From contig UQFY01000002.1 in NCBI GenBank assembly GCA_900540385.1, positions 75,173 to 139,172 of the forward strand: a stretch of 64,000 nt of DNA. The letters are read 5' to 3'. A program made the translations under genes and the position numbers. The stretch is from an uncultured Mollicutes bacterium. Its GTDB lineage: Bacteria; Bacillota_I; Bacilli_A; RFN20; CAG-826. The notes beneath the pieces are model-generated. The model was given only the letters and a program-made list of their open reading frames with translations. It searched no databases and was not told where the DNA came from. Shown in pieces: positions 40,199-49,157 of the stretch. Position 1 is the first letter of the stretch; each line of letters begins with the position of its first letter.

Positions 40199-42156
40199 GT
40201 AGCAAAGTTCTCGAAGAAAAACTCCCGACCAAATTGAATTTCGGCATTTGGTTCCGCATCATGAAATACGCGATGAAGCGCGTTGATTTGTTCGTCATCA
40301 TCATTTTGACGATGTTTATTACAACCTTCTATGACTCCGCTTTCGTACCTGCGATGAATGCGGCTGCCATTACATTGGTTGGACAAACTGGCATTTTATC
40401 CTCTATTTCTTCCCTTTGGGAGCTTCCTTTGCACGTTATTTTCATCAAAAACGTTTGGGAAATCGATATTACGTTCTTAACCTTCCTTATTACTCAAGGT
40501 ATCTTCGTTATCATCCGTTGCGTGAGTATTTTCGTAACCTTCTATTTAACGAATTATTTGAACATGGTCGTTATGATTTCGTTAAGAAAAGACCTTTTTG
40601 ATCACGTTCAGGAACTTTCTTTTTCTTATTTCGATAGAACGAATTCCGGTTGGTTGATTGCGAGAATGAATAACGACACTTCCGCTATAGGAGATGTTCT
40701 TTCTTGGTCTTTGACATCGATATTCTGGTCTTCTTTCGACCTTATTTTCACGATTATCACGATGTTCTCCCAAAATGTGAAATACGCTTTGATTGTCATT
40801 GCTTCCTTGCCATTAATCGCGATTATCGTTCCTTTATTCGAACGTTTGATTTTGAAACGTCACCGTATAGCAAGAAACGCTTATTCCGCTTATGTTGGTT
40901 GGCTTGCTGAAATCATCAATGGAGCGAAAACAGTAAAGACATTATCTTTGGAAGAGGAAGTTTCAAAAGAATCGAAAGATATTGTTGATGATTTGAAGAG
41001 GAAACGTTTCCGTGCAGGAAGAATCGGTGCTTGCTTTAGACCTTTATTGGAATTCATTTTAGCCGTAATGATCGTAATCATTGTGGTTGTTGGCTATCAA
41101 GATATCGACAACGTTGCTTTGCAAGATGGGCTTGATATGGCTACGCTTGTTGCTACCATCGTTCTTTTCGTTGGCTTTGCGCAATCCATTTTTTCCCCAC
41201 TCGAGAGTATGTCTGACACCTTCTCCTCTTTTATGGAAAACCAAGCTTCTGCCGAGAAAGTTGAACAGCTTTTAAAGGCACCAGTGGAAATTAGGGACAC
41301 GGATGAAGTTGTTGCTAAATATGGTGATATTCTCTCTCCAAAGAAAGAGAATTATGAGCCATTTTCTGGTGATATCGAGTTCCGTAACCTCTCTTTCCAT
41401 TATGGAAACGGAGTGGAAGTCATTCACCCTTTAAACTTAAAAATCAAGGCAGGAACCTCGGTTGCAATCGTTGGTGAAACCGGGTCTGGCAAAACAACTT
41501 TAGCAAACCTTCTTTGCCGTTTCTATGAACCAACAGGCGGAGAAATCCTCCTTGATGGAGTGAATTACAAAGAACGTTCCTTAGGCTGGCTTCGTTCACA
41601 TATCGGATATGTTCAGCAAAGTCCATTTGTTTTCTCCGCGACCTATTTCCAAAATATTGCCTATGGTAAATTAGATGCGACGATGAATGAAGTTAAAAAA
41701 GCGGCAAAGGTCGTTGGAATCGACTCTTTCATCGAAAAAGAAAAGGATGGATATAACACTTACCTTGAAGATGGAGGCTCCTCTCTTTCCCAAGGGCAAA
41801 GACAGCTTGTTTCTTTTGCTAGAGCAATGATTAGAAATCCATCCTTATTGATTTTAGATGAAGCCACTTCATCAATTGATACGGAAACCGAGGAAGAGAT
41901 ACAAAATCGCATCCAACCCCTTTTAAAGGGCAGGACTTCGATTACCATCGCCCACCGCTTATCCACAATCGTCAATTCTGATCGTATTTTAGTCATGGAA
42001 CATGGAAATATCGTTGAAGATGGCAACCATAAAGAGCTTATGGAGAAAAAAGGCTATTACTATAACCTATATATGAACCAATTCAAGGGAATGTCGATGG
42101 GAGAGCAAATCGAGAAATACCAGAAACAAATCGAAGATAAGAACATAAAAATCTAA
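40195..42156 (+). CDS. Heterodimeric ABC exporter subunit B (catalytic)
   Basis: This 653-residue partner of the preceding gene has six membrane helices and a nucleotide-binding domain with Walker A GETGSGKTT, signature LSQGQRQL (Gly replaced by Gln) and Walker B LLILDEATSSID with the catalytic Glu. In such heterodimers the degenerate signature pairs with the canonical one of the partner to make one active and one inactive ATP site, as seen here. The ATGA overlap implies coupled translation. Confidence 0.93.
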   Translation: MSSKVLEEKLPTKLNFGIWFRIMKYAMKRVDLFVIIILTMFITTFYDSAFVPAMNAAAITLVGQTGILSSISSLWELPLHVIFIKNVWEIDITFLTFLITQGIFVIIRCVSIFVTFYLTNYLNMVVMISLRKDLFDHVQELSFSYFDRTNSGWLIARMNNDTSAIGDVLSWSLTSIFWSSFDLIFTIITMFSQNVKYALIVIASLPLIAIIVPLFERLILKRHRIARNAYSAYVGWLAEIINGAKTVKTLSLEEEVSKESKDIVDDLKRKRFRAGRIGACFRPLLEFILAVMIVIIVVVGYQDIDNVALQDGLDMATLVATIVLFVGFAQSIFSPLESMSDTFSSFMENQASAEKVEQLLKAPVEIRDTDEVVAKYGDILSPKKENYEPFSGDIEFRNLSFHYGNGVEVIHPLNLKIKAGTSVAIVGETGSGKTTLANLLCRFYEPTGGEILLDGVNYKERSLGWLRSHIGYVQQSPFVFSATYFQNIAYGKLDATMNEVKKAAKVVGIDSFIEKEKDGYNTYLEDGGSSLSQGQRQLVSFARAMIRNPSLLILDEATSSIDTETEEEIQNRIQPLLKGRTSITIAHRLSTIVNSDRILVMEHGNIVEDGNHKELMEKKGYYYNLYMNQFKGMSMGEQIEKYQKQIEDKNIKI

Positions 42157-42189
42157 TCTTCCTTGCTCTATAAAGGAAGGATAGCTCGA

Positions 42190-42226
42190 TTGAAAAAGCC
42201 GTCTATAATAAGGCGGCTTTCTTTTG
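42190..42226. terminator. Bidirectional terminator between the ABC exporter and glgP
   Basis: AAAGCCG (42195-42201) pairs with CGGCTTT (42214-42220), with T-runs on both sides: CTTTTG on the plus strand and TTTTTC on the minus strand. It serves both convergent genes. Confidence 0.85.
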
Positions 42227-42247
42227 TTTATCGAATATTTTTGTTAC

Positions 42248-44668
42248 CTAATTATGGCTTCCGTATTTACTAAGATGCCAAATATCACGGTTATATTCTT
42301 CAATGGTTCTATCAGAGGAGAAGACCCCAGAAGTAGAAATGTTATCAATAACGGCTTTAGCCCATCTTTCTTTATCAAGATAGAATTCTTCCGCACGTTT
42401 GCAAGCGTCACAATAAGAGGCGAAATCTTCCAAAATGTAGTATTGATCGCCCTTATTCATGATTTCATCGAAAATCATTTGGAAACGGCCATTGGCTTTT
42501 AAAGCCCAAGGTCCGGAGAAAAGGGAATCCATGACTTCTTTTACGAGGTTGTTATTATTGTAGACATCCCAAGGATTGTAGCTTCCTTCTTCGTTTTTGC
42601 GTTCCACTTCTTCGGCGGTTAAGCCAAAGATTATTTCGTTTTCTTCTCCGGCTTGTTTCGCAATTTCGATGTTTGCGCCATCTAAGGTTCCTAAAGTTAA
42701 AGCGCCATTCATCATGAGTTTCATATTGGAGGTGCCTGAGGCTTCTTTGCCAGCGGTAGAGATTTGTTCGCTAAGATCAGCCGCAGGAATAATATGCTCC
42801 GCTAAAGTGACCCCATAGTTTTCTACAAAGATGATCTTCATGAATTTAGAGGCATCCTCGTCATTATTGATAACCTCTTGGACAGCAAGGATTAATTCGA
42901 TAATGCACTTAGCATATTCATAGCTTGGAGCAGCTTTTGCACCAAAAATGTAAACATGAGGCTCCATATGGAAATTGGCAGGGTCTTTCTTAAGTTCAAG
43001 ATATTCCGCCATGATATGGAAAAGATTCAAAAGTTGTCTCTTATAAGCGTGAAGTCTTTTGATTTGAACATCGAAAATAGCGTCAGGGGAGATTTCAATT
43101 CCATATGTTTTCATCACGAATTCAGCAAATTTAATCTTGTTTTCGTGTTTGATTTCCATGATCTCTTTCTGAACTTCTTTATCCGTATCAAAAGCTTTGA
43201 AAGCGATGAGTTTCTCTGGATGCATAATCCATTCATCACCGATTTTGGAGGTAATTAAAGAGGCAAGTTTCTCATTCGAATAAAGCAACCATCTACGATG
43301 GGTGACACCGTTGGTCTTATTGGAGAATTTCTCTGGGAAAAGCTCATAGAAATTCTTGAAGGTATAGTTTTCAAGAATGGAAGTATGGATTTTAGCAACA
43401 CCATTGACACTAAAACCAGCATAAATAGCCATGTTTGTCATATGAATTTGGCCATCTTTGATGATTTGCATCTGATACGCTTTTGCTGGATCCACTCCTT
43501 TTTCCACCATATAAGCGTTAAAACGACGATTAATTTCTTCAATAATCATATAAACGCGTGGAAGGAGTTTTTGCACATATTGAACTGGCCATCTTTCTAA
43601 GGCTTCAGGCATAACGGTGTGGTTTGTATAAGCGATAGAATGGGTTACTTGATCCCACGCTTCATCCCAGCCAAAACCATAAACGTCCATTAAAAGACGC
43701 ATCATTTCTGGGATAGAAAGAATTGGATGGGTGTCATTTAATTGGAAAACGTAATGATCTTTTAAATGTTCTAAAGTCTTATATCTTCCATATTCTCCAC
43801 GCATGACGGATTGAAGGCCTGCGGAAACAAGGAAATATTGTTGGCGAAGACGAAGAATACGGCCATGTTCGGTAGAATCATCAGGATATAAGCCAAAGGA
43901 AAGTTCTTTTAAAGTAGAAAGATAATCATCGAAAGAAACATCGGTTGGAAGGTTCTTTTCGCTTGGCTCAGCACTCCAAAGGCGAAAGGTATTAGAAACG
44001 CCATTATGATAGCCAACCACGCTTACATCGTAAGGCATAGCGCGAACGTGAGTGGCGTTTACGGTACGAAGAGCGTATTCACCGTTTGGTTTTAAATAGG
44101 TTTCCGCGTTTCCACCAAATTCCACTTCAACAGCGTGTTTTGGCTTTTTCACTTCAAAGACAAAGCCGTTAGAAAGCCATTCATCTGGAAGTTCCGTTTG
44201 CTTTCCGTTTACGAATTTCTGTTTGAAGAAACCATATTCATAGCGAATGGTATTTCCGTGCATTGGATAGCCTAGCGAAGCGGCAGAGTCTAAAAAACAT
44301 GCGGCTAATCTACCTAAGCCACCATTTCCTAAACCTGCATCCGGTTCTTGGTCTTCAAGTTCGTTTATATCAATGCCGTAATCAGCCAATCCTTCTTTGG
44401 CAACCTTATAAACTCCAAGATTTTGAAGGTTGTTTAAAAGCAATCTTCCGATTAAAAATTCCATGGAGAAATAAATGCATTGCTTTCTCCCGTTGTCACA
44501 TGTGTCTTCACGGCAACTTCTCCAGCCAATACCAGCATAGTCGCGAACCATTTCGCCTAACACTTCATATCTTTCCGTGATATGAGAATCTTCGACTGAG
44601 CGGCCATATAGTTCCGTTAAGCGTTTCTCAAATTCTTTTTTGAATTCTTCTTTGTTGTCAAAAATCAT
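42248..44668 (-). CDS. glgP: Glycogen phosphorylase
   Basis: This PLP enzyme releases glucose-1-phosphate from glycogen. At 806 residues it has the normal length. Visible signatures are EDQEPDAGLGNGGLGRLAACFLDS, LNDTHPILSIPEMMR, and the PLP site EASGTSNMKLMMNGALTLGTLDGAN with its Lys. It starts 3 nt after the glgB stop codon without a clear ribosome site, so translation depends on glgB. Together they handle storage polysaccharide. Confidence 0.97.
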   Translation of the reverse strand: MIFDNKEEFKKEFEKRLTELYGRSVEDSHITERYEVLGEMVRDYAGIGWRSCREDTCDNGRKQCIYFSMEFLIGRLLLNNLQNLGVYKVAKEGLADYGIDINELEDQEPDAGLGNGGLGRLAACFLDSAASLGYPMHGNTIRYEYGFFKQKFVNGKQTELPDEWLSNGFVFEVKKPKHAVEVEFGGNAETYLKPNGEYALRTVNATHVRAMPYDVSVVGYHNGVSNTFRLWSAEPSEKNLPTDVSFDDYLSTLKELSFGLYPDDSTEHGRILRLRQQYFLVSAGLQSVMRGEYGRYKTLEHLKDHYVFQLNDTHPILSIPEMMRLLMDVYGFGWDEAWDQVTHSIAYTNHTVMPEALERWPVQYVQKLLPRVYMIIEEINRRFNAYMVEKGVDPAKAYQMQIIKDGQIHMTNMAIYAGFSVNGVAKIHTSILENYTFKNFYELFPEKFSNKTNGVTHRRWLLYSNEKLASLITSKIGDEWIMHPEKLIAFKAFDTDKEVQKEIMEIKHENKIKFAEFVMKTYGIEISPDAIFDVQIKRLHAYKRQLLNLFHIMAEYLELKKDPANFHMEPHVYIFGAKAAPSYEYAKCIIELILAVQEVINNDEDASKFMKIIFVENYGVTLAEHIIPAADLSEQISTAGKEASGTSNMKLMMNGALTLGTLDGANIEIAKQAGEENEIIFGLTAEEVERKNEEGSYNPWDVYNNNNLVKEVMDSLFSGPWALKANGRFQMIFDEIMNKGDQYYILEDFASYCDACKRAEEFYLDKERWAKAVIDNISTSGVFSSDRTIEEYNRDIWHLSKYGSHN

Positions 44669-44671
44669 AGA

Positions 44672-46591
44672 TTAATTCTTAGCCTTTCTCGTAGTTTTCT
44701 TTTTCTTCGTAACTGTGTTCTTTTTGTGTGTTTTCGTTTCTTTCTTAGGATTTTCTAACTTAAAAATCATAGCGCCATAGGAGGCAAGTTTCACACTGAT
44801 ATGATACGCTCTTCCTTCTGGAGCGCCATCTTCTGCTAAAAGAGGCAACCCATTATATTGATTGTTTCCTCCATAGACATCTTTATCGGAATTGAAGATT
44901 TCTTTCCAAATCCCCTTCTTTTTAACCCCTACATCATAATTTTGATAGAAATTAGGAGTCATGTTGAAAAGGAAAAGGAGGGAAGAATCGCCGTAATCCC
45001 GTTCAAAAGCAAACACGCTTTGATCGGAATTGTCAACCATCATCCATTCAAAATGAGCAGGATTATATTCTTCTTTATGCATGGCTTCTTCCGCTTGATA
45101 AATAAGATTTAAGTCTCTTACTAAACGTTTCATGGAATCGTGTTTCGGATAGGTCAAAAGATTCCAAGGAAGAGAACGGGTTTCATTCCATTCATCGAAG
45201 GAGGCCATTTCGTTGCCCATGAAATTAAGTTTTTTGCCTGGATGGGCGAATTGGTAGGTGAAAAGGTTTCTTAAGAGAGCAAATTTCGTTTCGTAATCCC
45301 CGAACATTTTATTAATCAGAGTACCCTTGCCATGCACCACTTCGTCATGGGATAAAGGCAAAAGGAAGTTCTCGCTAAAGAAATAAGCCATGGAGAAAGT
45401 AATATCGTGGTGTTCGTATTTCTTATAGATTGGATCGAGAGAATAATATTTTAAAGTATCGTTCATCCAGCCAAGATCCCATTTGTAATCAAAGCCGAGA
45501 CCTCCATATTCCAAAGGTTTGGTCACACCAGTAAAATCCGTGGAATCTTCGGCAATCATAATAATTGAAGGATGAGCCAAATGCAGTTTACCATTCAAAC
45601 GTTTGATAAATTCCGTGGCACCATAATTCTCTCCGAGAGATTTATTGCCTTCCCAATAAACGATATTGGAAACAGCATCCACACGAATTCCGTCAAAATG
45701 GAAATAAGCGAGATAATAATTCATCGCGCTCATTAAGAAAGAACGAACAGGGTCTTTTCCTAAATCAAAATAGCAAGAGCCCCATGGGGAGAAGGTATGT
45801 TTCATATCGCCATATTCGTATAAACAAGAGCCATCGAATTCTCTTAAGGCGAATTGATCGTTAGCGAAATGAACAGGAGCAAAATCTAAAATAACAGAAA
45901 AGCCAGCTTGATGCATGCGGTCGATAAAAGACATCAATTGGAAAGGGTTGCCATATCGTGAGTCAACCGAGAAAAAACCAGTCGCTTGATATCCCCACGA
46001 GCCATCGAAAGGATATTGGCAAATAGGCATGATTTCTACATGCGTGAAGCCATTTTCTTTAAGATATGGGATTAAATAATCCGCGACCTCTTCATAAGAA
46101 GGATACCTTCCATCAATAAGGCCTTTCCACGAACCAAGATGAATTTCATAAATAGAAACCGGTTTATCGAAGCCTCTATCTCTCTTTTTTAAGAATGTTT
46201 CGTCATGCCAAATGAAATTCTCAATATCAAAAAGACGGGAACAAGTGTTCGGTCTAAGTTCTGAGAAGAAAGCAAAAGGGTCCGCTTTATCGACATATTC
46301 TCCCTTAGCGTTTAGGAAATGATATTTATAGGATTGGTAATTATGAAGGCCAGGAACAAAGGCTTCGAACACTCCAGAAGGATCAATTTTCTCCATCTTA
46401 TTTCGCGTAACGTCCCAATTATTCCACTCACCGATTACCGACACATCGTTTGCAAGAGGGGCATATAAACGGAAAACAACTCCGGAGACTTTTTTCCCAT
46501 CAATTTCTTTGTCTAAAAAATGGGCGCCAAAGTAACGATACGCCTCAATGCTTTGACCCATCAAAAAGTCATAGAGAATGCCGTAAGCCAT
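44672..46591 (-). CDS. glgB: 1,4-alpha-glucan branching enzyme
   Basis: This GH13 transferase makes alpha-1,6 branches in glycogen. The 639-residue protein has an N-terminal CBM48 domain (VVFRLYAPLANDVSVIGEWNNWD), then GYQATGFFSVDSRYG, DFAPVHFANDQFAL, the nucleophile Asp in DGIRVDAVSNIVYW, the acid Glu in IMIAEDSTDFTGV, and LPLSHDEVVHGKGTL. The last 25 residues or so form a Lys/Thr-rich tail (KKNTVTKKKKTTRKAKN) outside the family domain. The start at 46591 has GGGAGGG 5 nt upstream. glgA and glgC are not in this window. Confidence 0.96.
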   Translation of the reverse strand: MAYGILYDFLMGQSIEAYRYFGAHFLDKEIDGKKVSGVVFRLYAPLANDVSVIGEWNNWDVTRNKMEKIDPSGVFEAFVPGLHNYQSYKYHFLNAKGEYVDKADPFAFFSELRPNTCSRLFDIENFIWHDETFLKKRDRGFDKPVSIYEIHLGSWKGLIDGRYPSYEEVADYLIPYLKENGFTHVEIMPICQYPFDGSWGYQATGFFSVDSRYGNPFQLMSFIDRMHQAGFSVILDFAPVHFANDQFALREFDGSCLYEYGDMKHTFSPWGSCYFDLGKDPVRSFLMSAMNYYLAYFHFDGIRVDAVSNIVYWEGNKSLGENYGATEFIKRLNGKLHLAHPSIIMIAEDSTDFTGVTKPLEYGGLGFDYKWDLGWMNDTLKYYSLDPIYKKYEHHDITFSMAYFFSENFLLPLSHDEVVHGKGTLINKMFGDYETKFALLRNLFTYQFAHPGKKLNFMGNEMASFDEWNETRSLPWNLLTYPKHDSMKRLVRDLNLIYQAEEAMHKEEYNPAHFEWMMVDNSDQSVFAFERDYGDSSLLFLFNMTPNFYQNYDVGVKKKGIWKEIFNSDKDVYGGNNQYNGLPLLAEDGAPEGRAYHISVKLASYGAMIFKLENPKKETKTHKKNTVTKKKKTTRKAKN

Positions 46592-46623
46592 AATAACCCT
46601 CCCTGTTTTGTTTTATCTTCTAC

Positions 46624-46653
46624 ATTATATCGTATCTATACGTGCGCACGCAA
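46624..46653 (-). promoter_or_regulatory. Promoter of glgB-glgP
   Basis: Minus-strand TTGCGT (46648-46653), an 18-nt spacer and TATAAT (46624-46629). Confidence 0.65.
46641..46650. promoter_or_regulatory. Palindrome inside the glgB promoter
   Basis: CGTGCGCACG is a perfect GC-rich 10-bp palindrome in an AT-rich region, between the -35 and -10 boxes. This is a likely repressor site of unknown specificity. Confidence 0.5.
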
Positions 46654-46719
46654 AAGGAAATGAGGTACGTAATTGGCATTTTATGGTTCTTTTCCCTTTT
46701 AGAAAGGAGAAAGTTAGAT

Positions 46720-46725
46720 TAGAAT
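46720..46725 (+). promoter_or_regulatory. Candidate -10 box of ackA
   Basis: TAGAAT about 30 nt before the ATG, with GAGGT (46741-46745) as the ribosome site. The -35 region is weak. Confidence 0.4.
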
Positions 46726-46755
46726 GTTTAGCGATAAAAAGAGGTAAGAAAAATT

Positions 46756-47958
46756 ATGGTAAAATGTATGGCCGTTAACGCTGGCTCTTCTTCAATCAAA
46801 TATAAACTCTTTGAGATGCCAGAAGAAAAAGTTATTTGCGAAGGCTTAGTTGAAAGAATTGGGCACGAAGATGCTCATTTCCGTTTGAAATACAAAGGAG
46901 AAAAACACGACGAATATCTTCCAATTATGGATCATAACGTTGGTGTTGAATTAATTTTAAAAGCATTGAAGGACTACGAAATCGTTAAAGATTTCGAGGA
47001 AATCAAAGCCATTGGTCACCGTGTTGTCCAAGGTGGTAAGTATTTCTCTAAATCCGCCTATTTTAATGAGGATACAGAAGAGAAGATCACCAAACTTGTT
47101 CCGCTTGATCCTTTACACGCTCCAGCTCATTTAATTGGTTATCACGCTTTCAAAAAGGTGTTGCCTAACGCTGTCACCATCGCTGTTTTTGATACTGCTT
47201 TCCATCAAAGCATGCAGCCTGAGGATTATTTATACCCAATCCCATACGAATACACTGAAAAATATGATTGCAGAAGATATGGTGCACATGGTACTTCCCA
47301 CCACTATTTAGCTGATAAAGCCATCAAAGATTATTTCCATGGCGATAAAAGCAAACGTATTATCACTCTCCATTTAGGAAGTGGCGCTTCTATTTGCGCC
47401 ATTAAAGATGGCAAGTGCGTAGCAACCTCTATGGGCCTTACTCCATTAGGTGGCGTTATGATGGGAACACGTTGTGGCGATATCGACCCATCCGTCTATT
47501 ATTATCTTGGCACTTGCACAGGAAAAAGCTCCGAAGAAATCTACGATATTTTGAATAAAAAGTCCGGTTTCTTAGGTGTCTCTGGCCTTTCGAATGATAC
47601 ACGTGATATCTTAGCGGCCGCAGAAAAAGGCGATGAGAGATGTATCAACGCTTTAAAACTTTGGGCAAGAAGAGTTGCTGATTTCGTTGGCTCTTATTAT
47701 GTTCGTTTAGGCGGAGCAGACATGCTCATTTTCTCTGCCGGTATTACCGAGAACAACCCAATTTGCCGCAAAATGATCTTAGACGATATTTCTGAGGCTT
47801 TAGATATCCATATTGATTGGGCAAAGAACGACGAATTAATTGGCAAAGAAGGAGAAATCTCCACCCCCGATAGCAAGATTAGAGTGGCTGTCATCCCAAC
47901 CGATGAGGAAGTTATGATTGCCCGCGATTGCTATAGTGCATTAGAGGGAACTTTATAA
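46756..47958 (+). CDS. ackA: Acetate kinase
   Basis: Acetate kinase converts acetyl phosphate and ADP to acetate and ATP, the energy-yielding end of mixed-acid fermentation. The 400-residue protein has the N-terminal VNAGSSSIKYKLFEMP motif, AIGHRVVQGG, the catalytic-region FDTAFHQSMQ, YGAHGTSHHYL and LHLGSGASICAIKDGKCVAT. GAGGTAAG lies about 10 nt before the ATG. No pta is nearby. The next gene starts one base after its stop codon. Confidence 0.97.
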   Translation: MVKCMAVNAGSSSIKYKLFEMPEEKVICEGLVERIGHEDAHFRLKYKGEKHDEYLPIMDHNVGVELILKALKDYEIVKDFEEIKAIGHRVVQGGKYFSKSAYFNEDTEEKITKLVPLDPLHAPAHLIGYHAFKKVLPNAVTIAVFDTAFHQSMQPEDYLYPIPYEYTEKYDCRRYGAHGTSHHYLADKAIKDYFHGDKSKRIITLHLGSGASICAIKDGKCVATSMGLTPLGGVMMGTRCGDIDPSVYYYLGTCTGKSSEEIYDILNKKSGFLGVSGLSNDTRDILAAAEKGDERCINALKLWARRVADFVGSYYVRLGGADMLIFSAGITENNPICRKMILDDISEALDIHIDWAKNDELIGKEGEISTPDSKIRVAVIPTDEEVMIARDCYSALEGTL

Positions 47959-47959
47959 T

Positions 47960-48961
47960 ATGGCCAAATTACCAAAAGAAATCACGAATTACGGATTAGA
48001 TTTAAAAAAGAATTATTCATATTTCTATTCTTGTGTTAAAAAGTACGATCACATCGTTATTTTCCGCCACATTAAACCAGATTTTGACGCAATGGGCACC
48101 CAGATGGGTCTTTATACCTTTATTAAAGATAATTTCCCAAATAAAGACGTCCATTTTGTTGGTGATAATCATGTGACTTTCACTCCAAGGCTTTTTCCAG
48201 AAACAGAAAGACTCAACGATTCCTATTTCGATGAGCCTTTCTTAGCCATCATTTGTGATGTTGGCGATCATGAAAGAATTGCTGACCCTCGCTATACAAA
48301 GGCTAAAAAGATTTTGAAAGTAGATCACCACCCATGTAAGGTTGAGATTGCTTCTCATCCTATATTAGATACAGAATCAGCGGCTTCGGCCGAAATTATG
48401 ACCGACATCCTCTTAAAGTGGAAGGGAACTACTCTTTCTAAGGAAGCAGCTTCCTACCTTTATATCGGCATTGTCGGAGATTCTGGAAGATTTCAATATT
48501 CTTCCACAAACGCTCACACATTCGCTTGTGCCAGTGCTCTTATCGAAACAGGAATTTCCATTCGCGATATCTATTTAAAAATGTATGAGAAAAATATCGA
48601 TGATTTGAAAGTAACGGCATACGTACTTAATCATTTCTCGGTATCCCCGCATGGAGTCGCTTATTATCTATTACCAGATTCCGTTCAAAAAGAGCTTAAG
48701 ATTACCTCCGAACAAGGGAAGAACAATGTCAATCTCTTCGCGAACATCGAAGGAATCAATGCTTGGTGTTCTATTACCGAAGACCCAAATCCAAAAGATT
48801 ACTGCTGGAGAATTTCCATTCGAAGCAAAGGAAAAGATATTTCCGGAGTTGCGAATATGTGGGAAGGTGGCGGACATGCTCAGGCAAGCGGTTGCAAAAT
48901 CAAATCTCTTGATCAATTAGACGCCTTCGTTAAATCTCTTGATGACCTCTTCCTTTCTTAA
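47960..48961 (+). CDS. DHH-family phosphoesterase (NrnA-like)
   Basis: This 333-residue DHH/DHHA1 protein resembles NrnA/PAP phosphatases that degrade short RNAs or pAp. Metal motifs are FRHIKPDFDAMGTQMG, CDVGDHER, KVDHHP and the GDSGRFQYSST region, with DHHA1 motif GGGHAQASGCKI near the C-terminus. The first motif has PDF where most relatives have PDGD or PDxD. It is co-transcribed with ackA. Substrate could be nanoRNA or a cyclic-dinucleotide breakdown product; this is not decided by sequence. Confidence 0.9.
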   Translation: MAKLPKEITNYGLDLKKNYSYFYSCVKKYDHIVIFRHIKPDFDAMGTQMGLYTFIKDNFPNKDVHFVGDNHVTFTPRLFPETERLNDSYFDEPFLAIICDVGDHERIADPRYTKAKKILKVDHHPCKVEIASHPILDTESAASAEIMTDILLKWKGTTLSKEAASYLYIGIVGDSGRFQYSSTNAHTFACASALIETGISIRDIYLKMYEKNIDDLKVTAYVLNHFSVSPHGVAYYLLPDSVQKELKITSEQGKNNVNLFANIEGINAWCSITEDPNPKDYCWRISIRSKGKDISGVANMWEGGGHAQASGCKIKSLDQLDAFVKSLDDLFLS

Positions 48962-48979
48962 TAGGAAGGGGTTTTCTTT
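48946..48979 (+). terminator. Terminator of the ackA-DHH operon
   Basis: CCTCTTCCT pairs with AGGAAGGGG and is followed by TTTTCTTT. The stop codon lies in the loop. A second stem (GCGTTTC...GAGACGC, 48989-49021) and a third hairpin follow. Confidence 0.75.
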
Positions 48980-49032
48980 AAAAGAGGGCGTTTCGTATTC
49001 TTTCTCTTAAAAAAGAGACGCTTTCTTACGAT

Positions 49033-49066
49033 AGAAAGGATTGTTTTTCATCCTTTCTTTTTCTTT
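49033..49066 (+). terminator. Second terminator after the DHH gene
   Basis: AGAAAGGAT-TGTTTTTC-ATCCTTTCT followed by TTTTCTTT. The 195-bp gap 48962-49157 thus holds tandem terminators and the next promoter, and no gene. Confidence 0.8.
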
Positions 49067-49137
49067 AGAAAAAGAGGTCAACCATCCTATCATATTGAAA
49101 ACTTCTCTTGCTTCGTTTAAGAAAAATGAACGTTCTA

Positions 49138-49146
49138 TGTTATACT
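49138..49146 (+). promoter_or_regulatory. Extended -10 promoter of the unknown gene at 49158
   Basis: TGTTATACT (TATACT at 49141-49146), 11 nt before the ATG. There is no ribosome site; the leader would be about 5 nt. Confidence 0.5.
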
Positions 49147-49157
49147 TACTAAGATTT

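Noticed and set aside
47944..47962. TATAAT directly before the DHH phosphoesterase start
   Set aside because: It overlaps the ackA stop and ends about one base from the ATG, too close for transcription to start at the gene; the gene is read with ackA.
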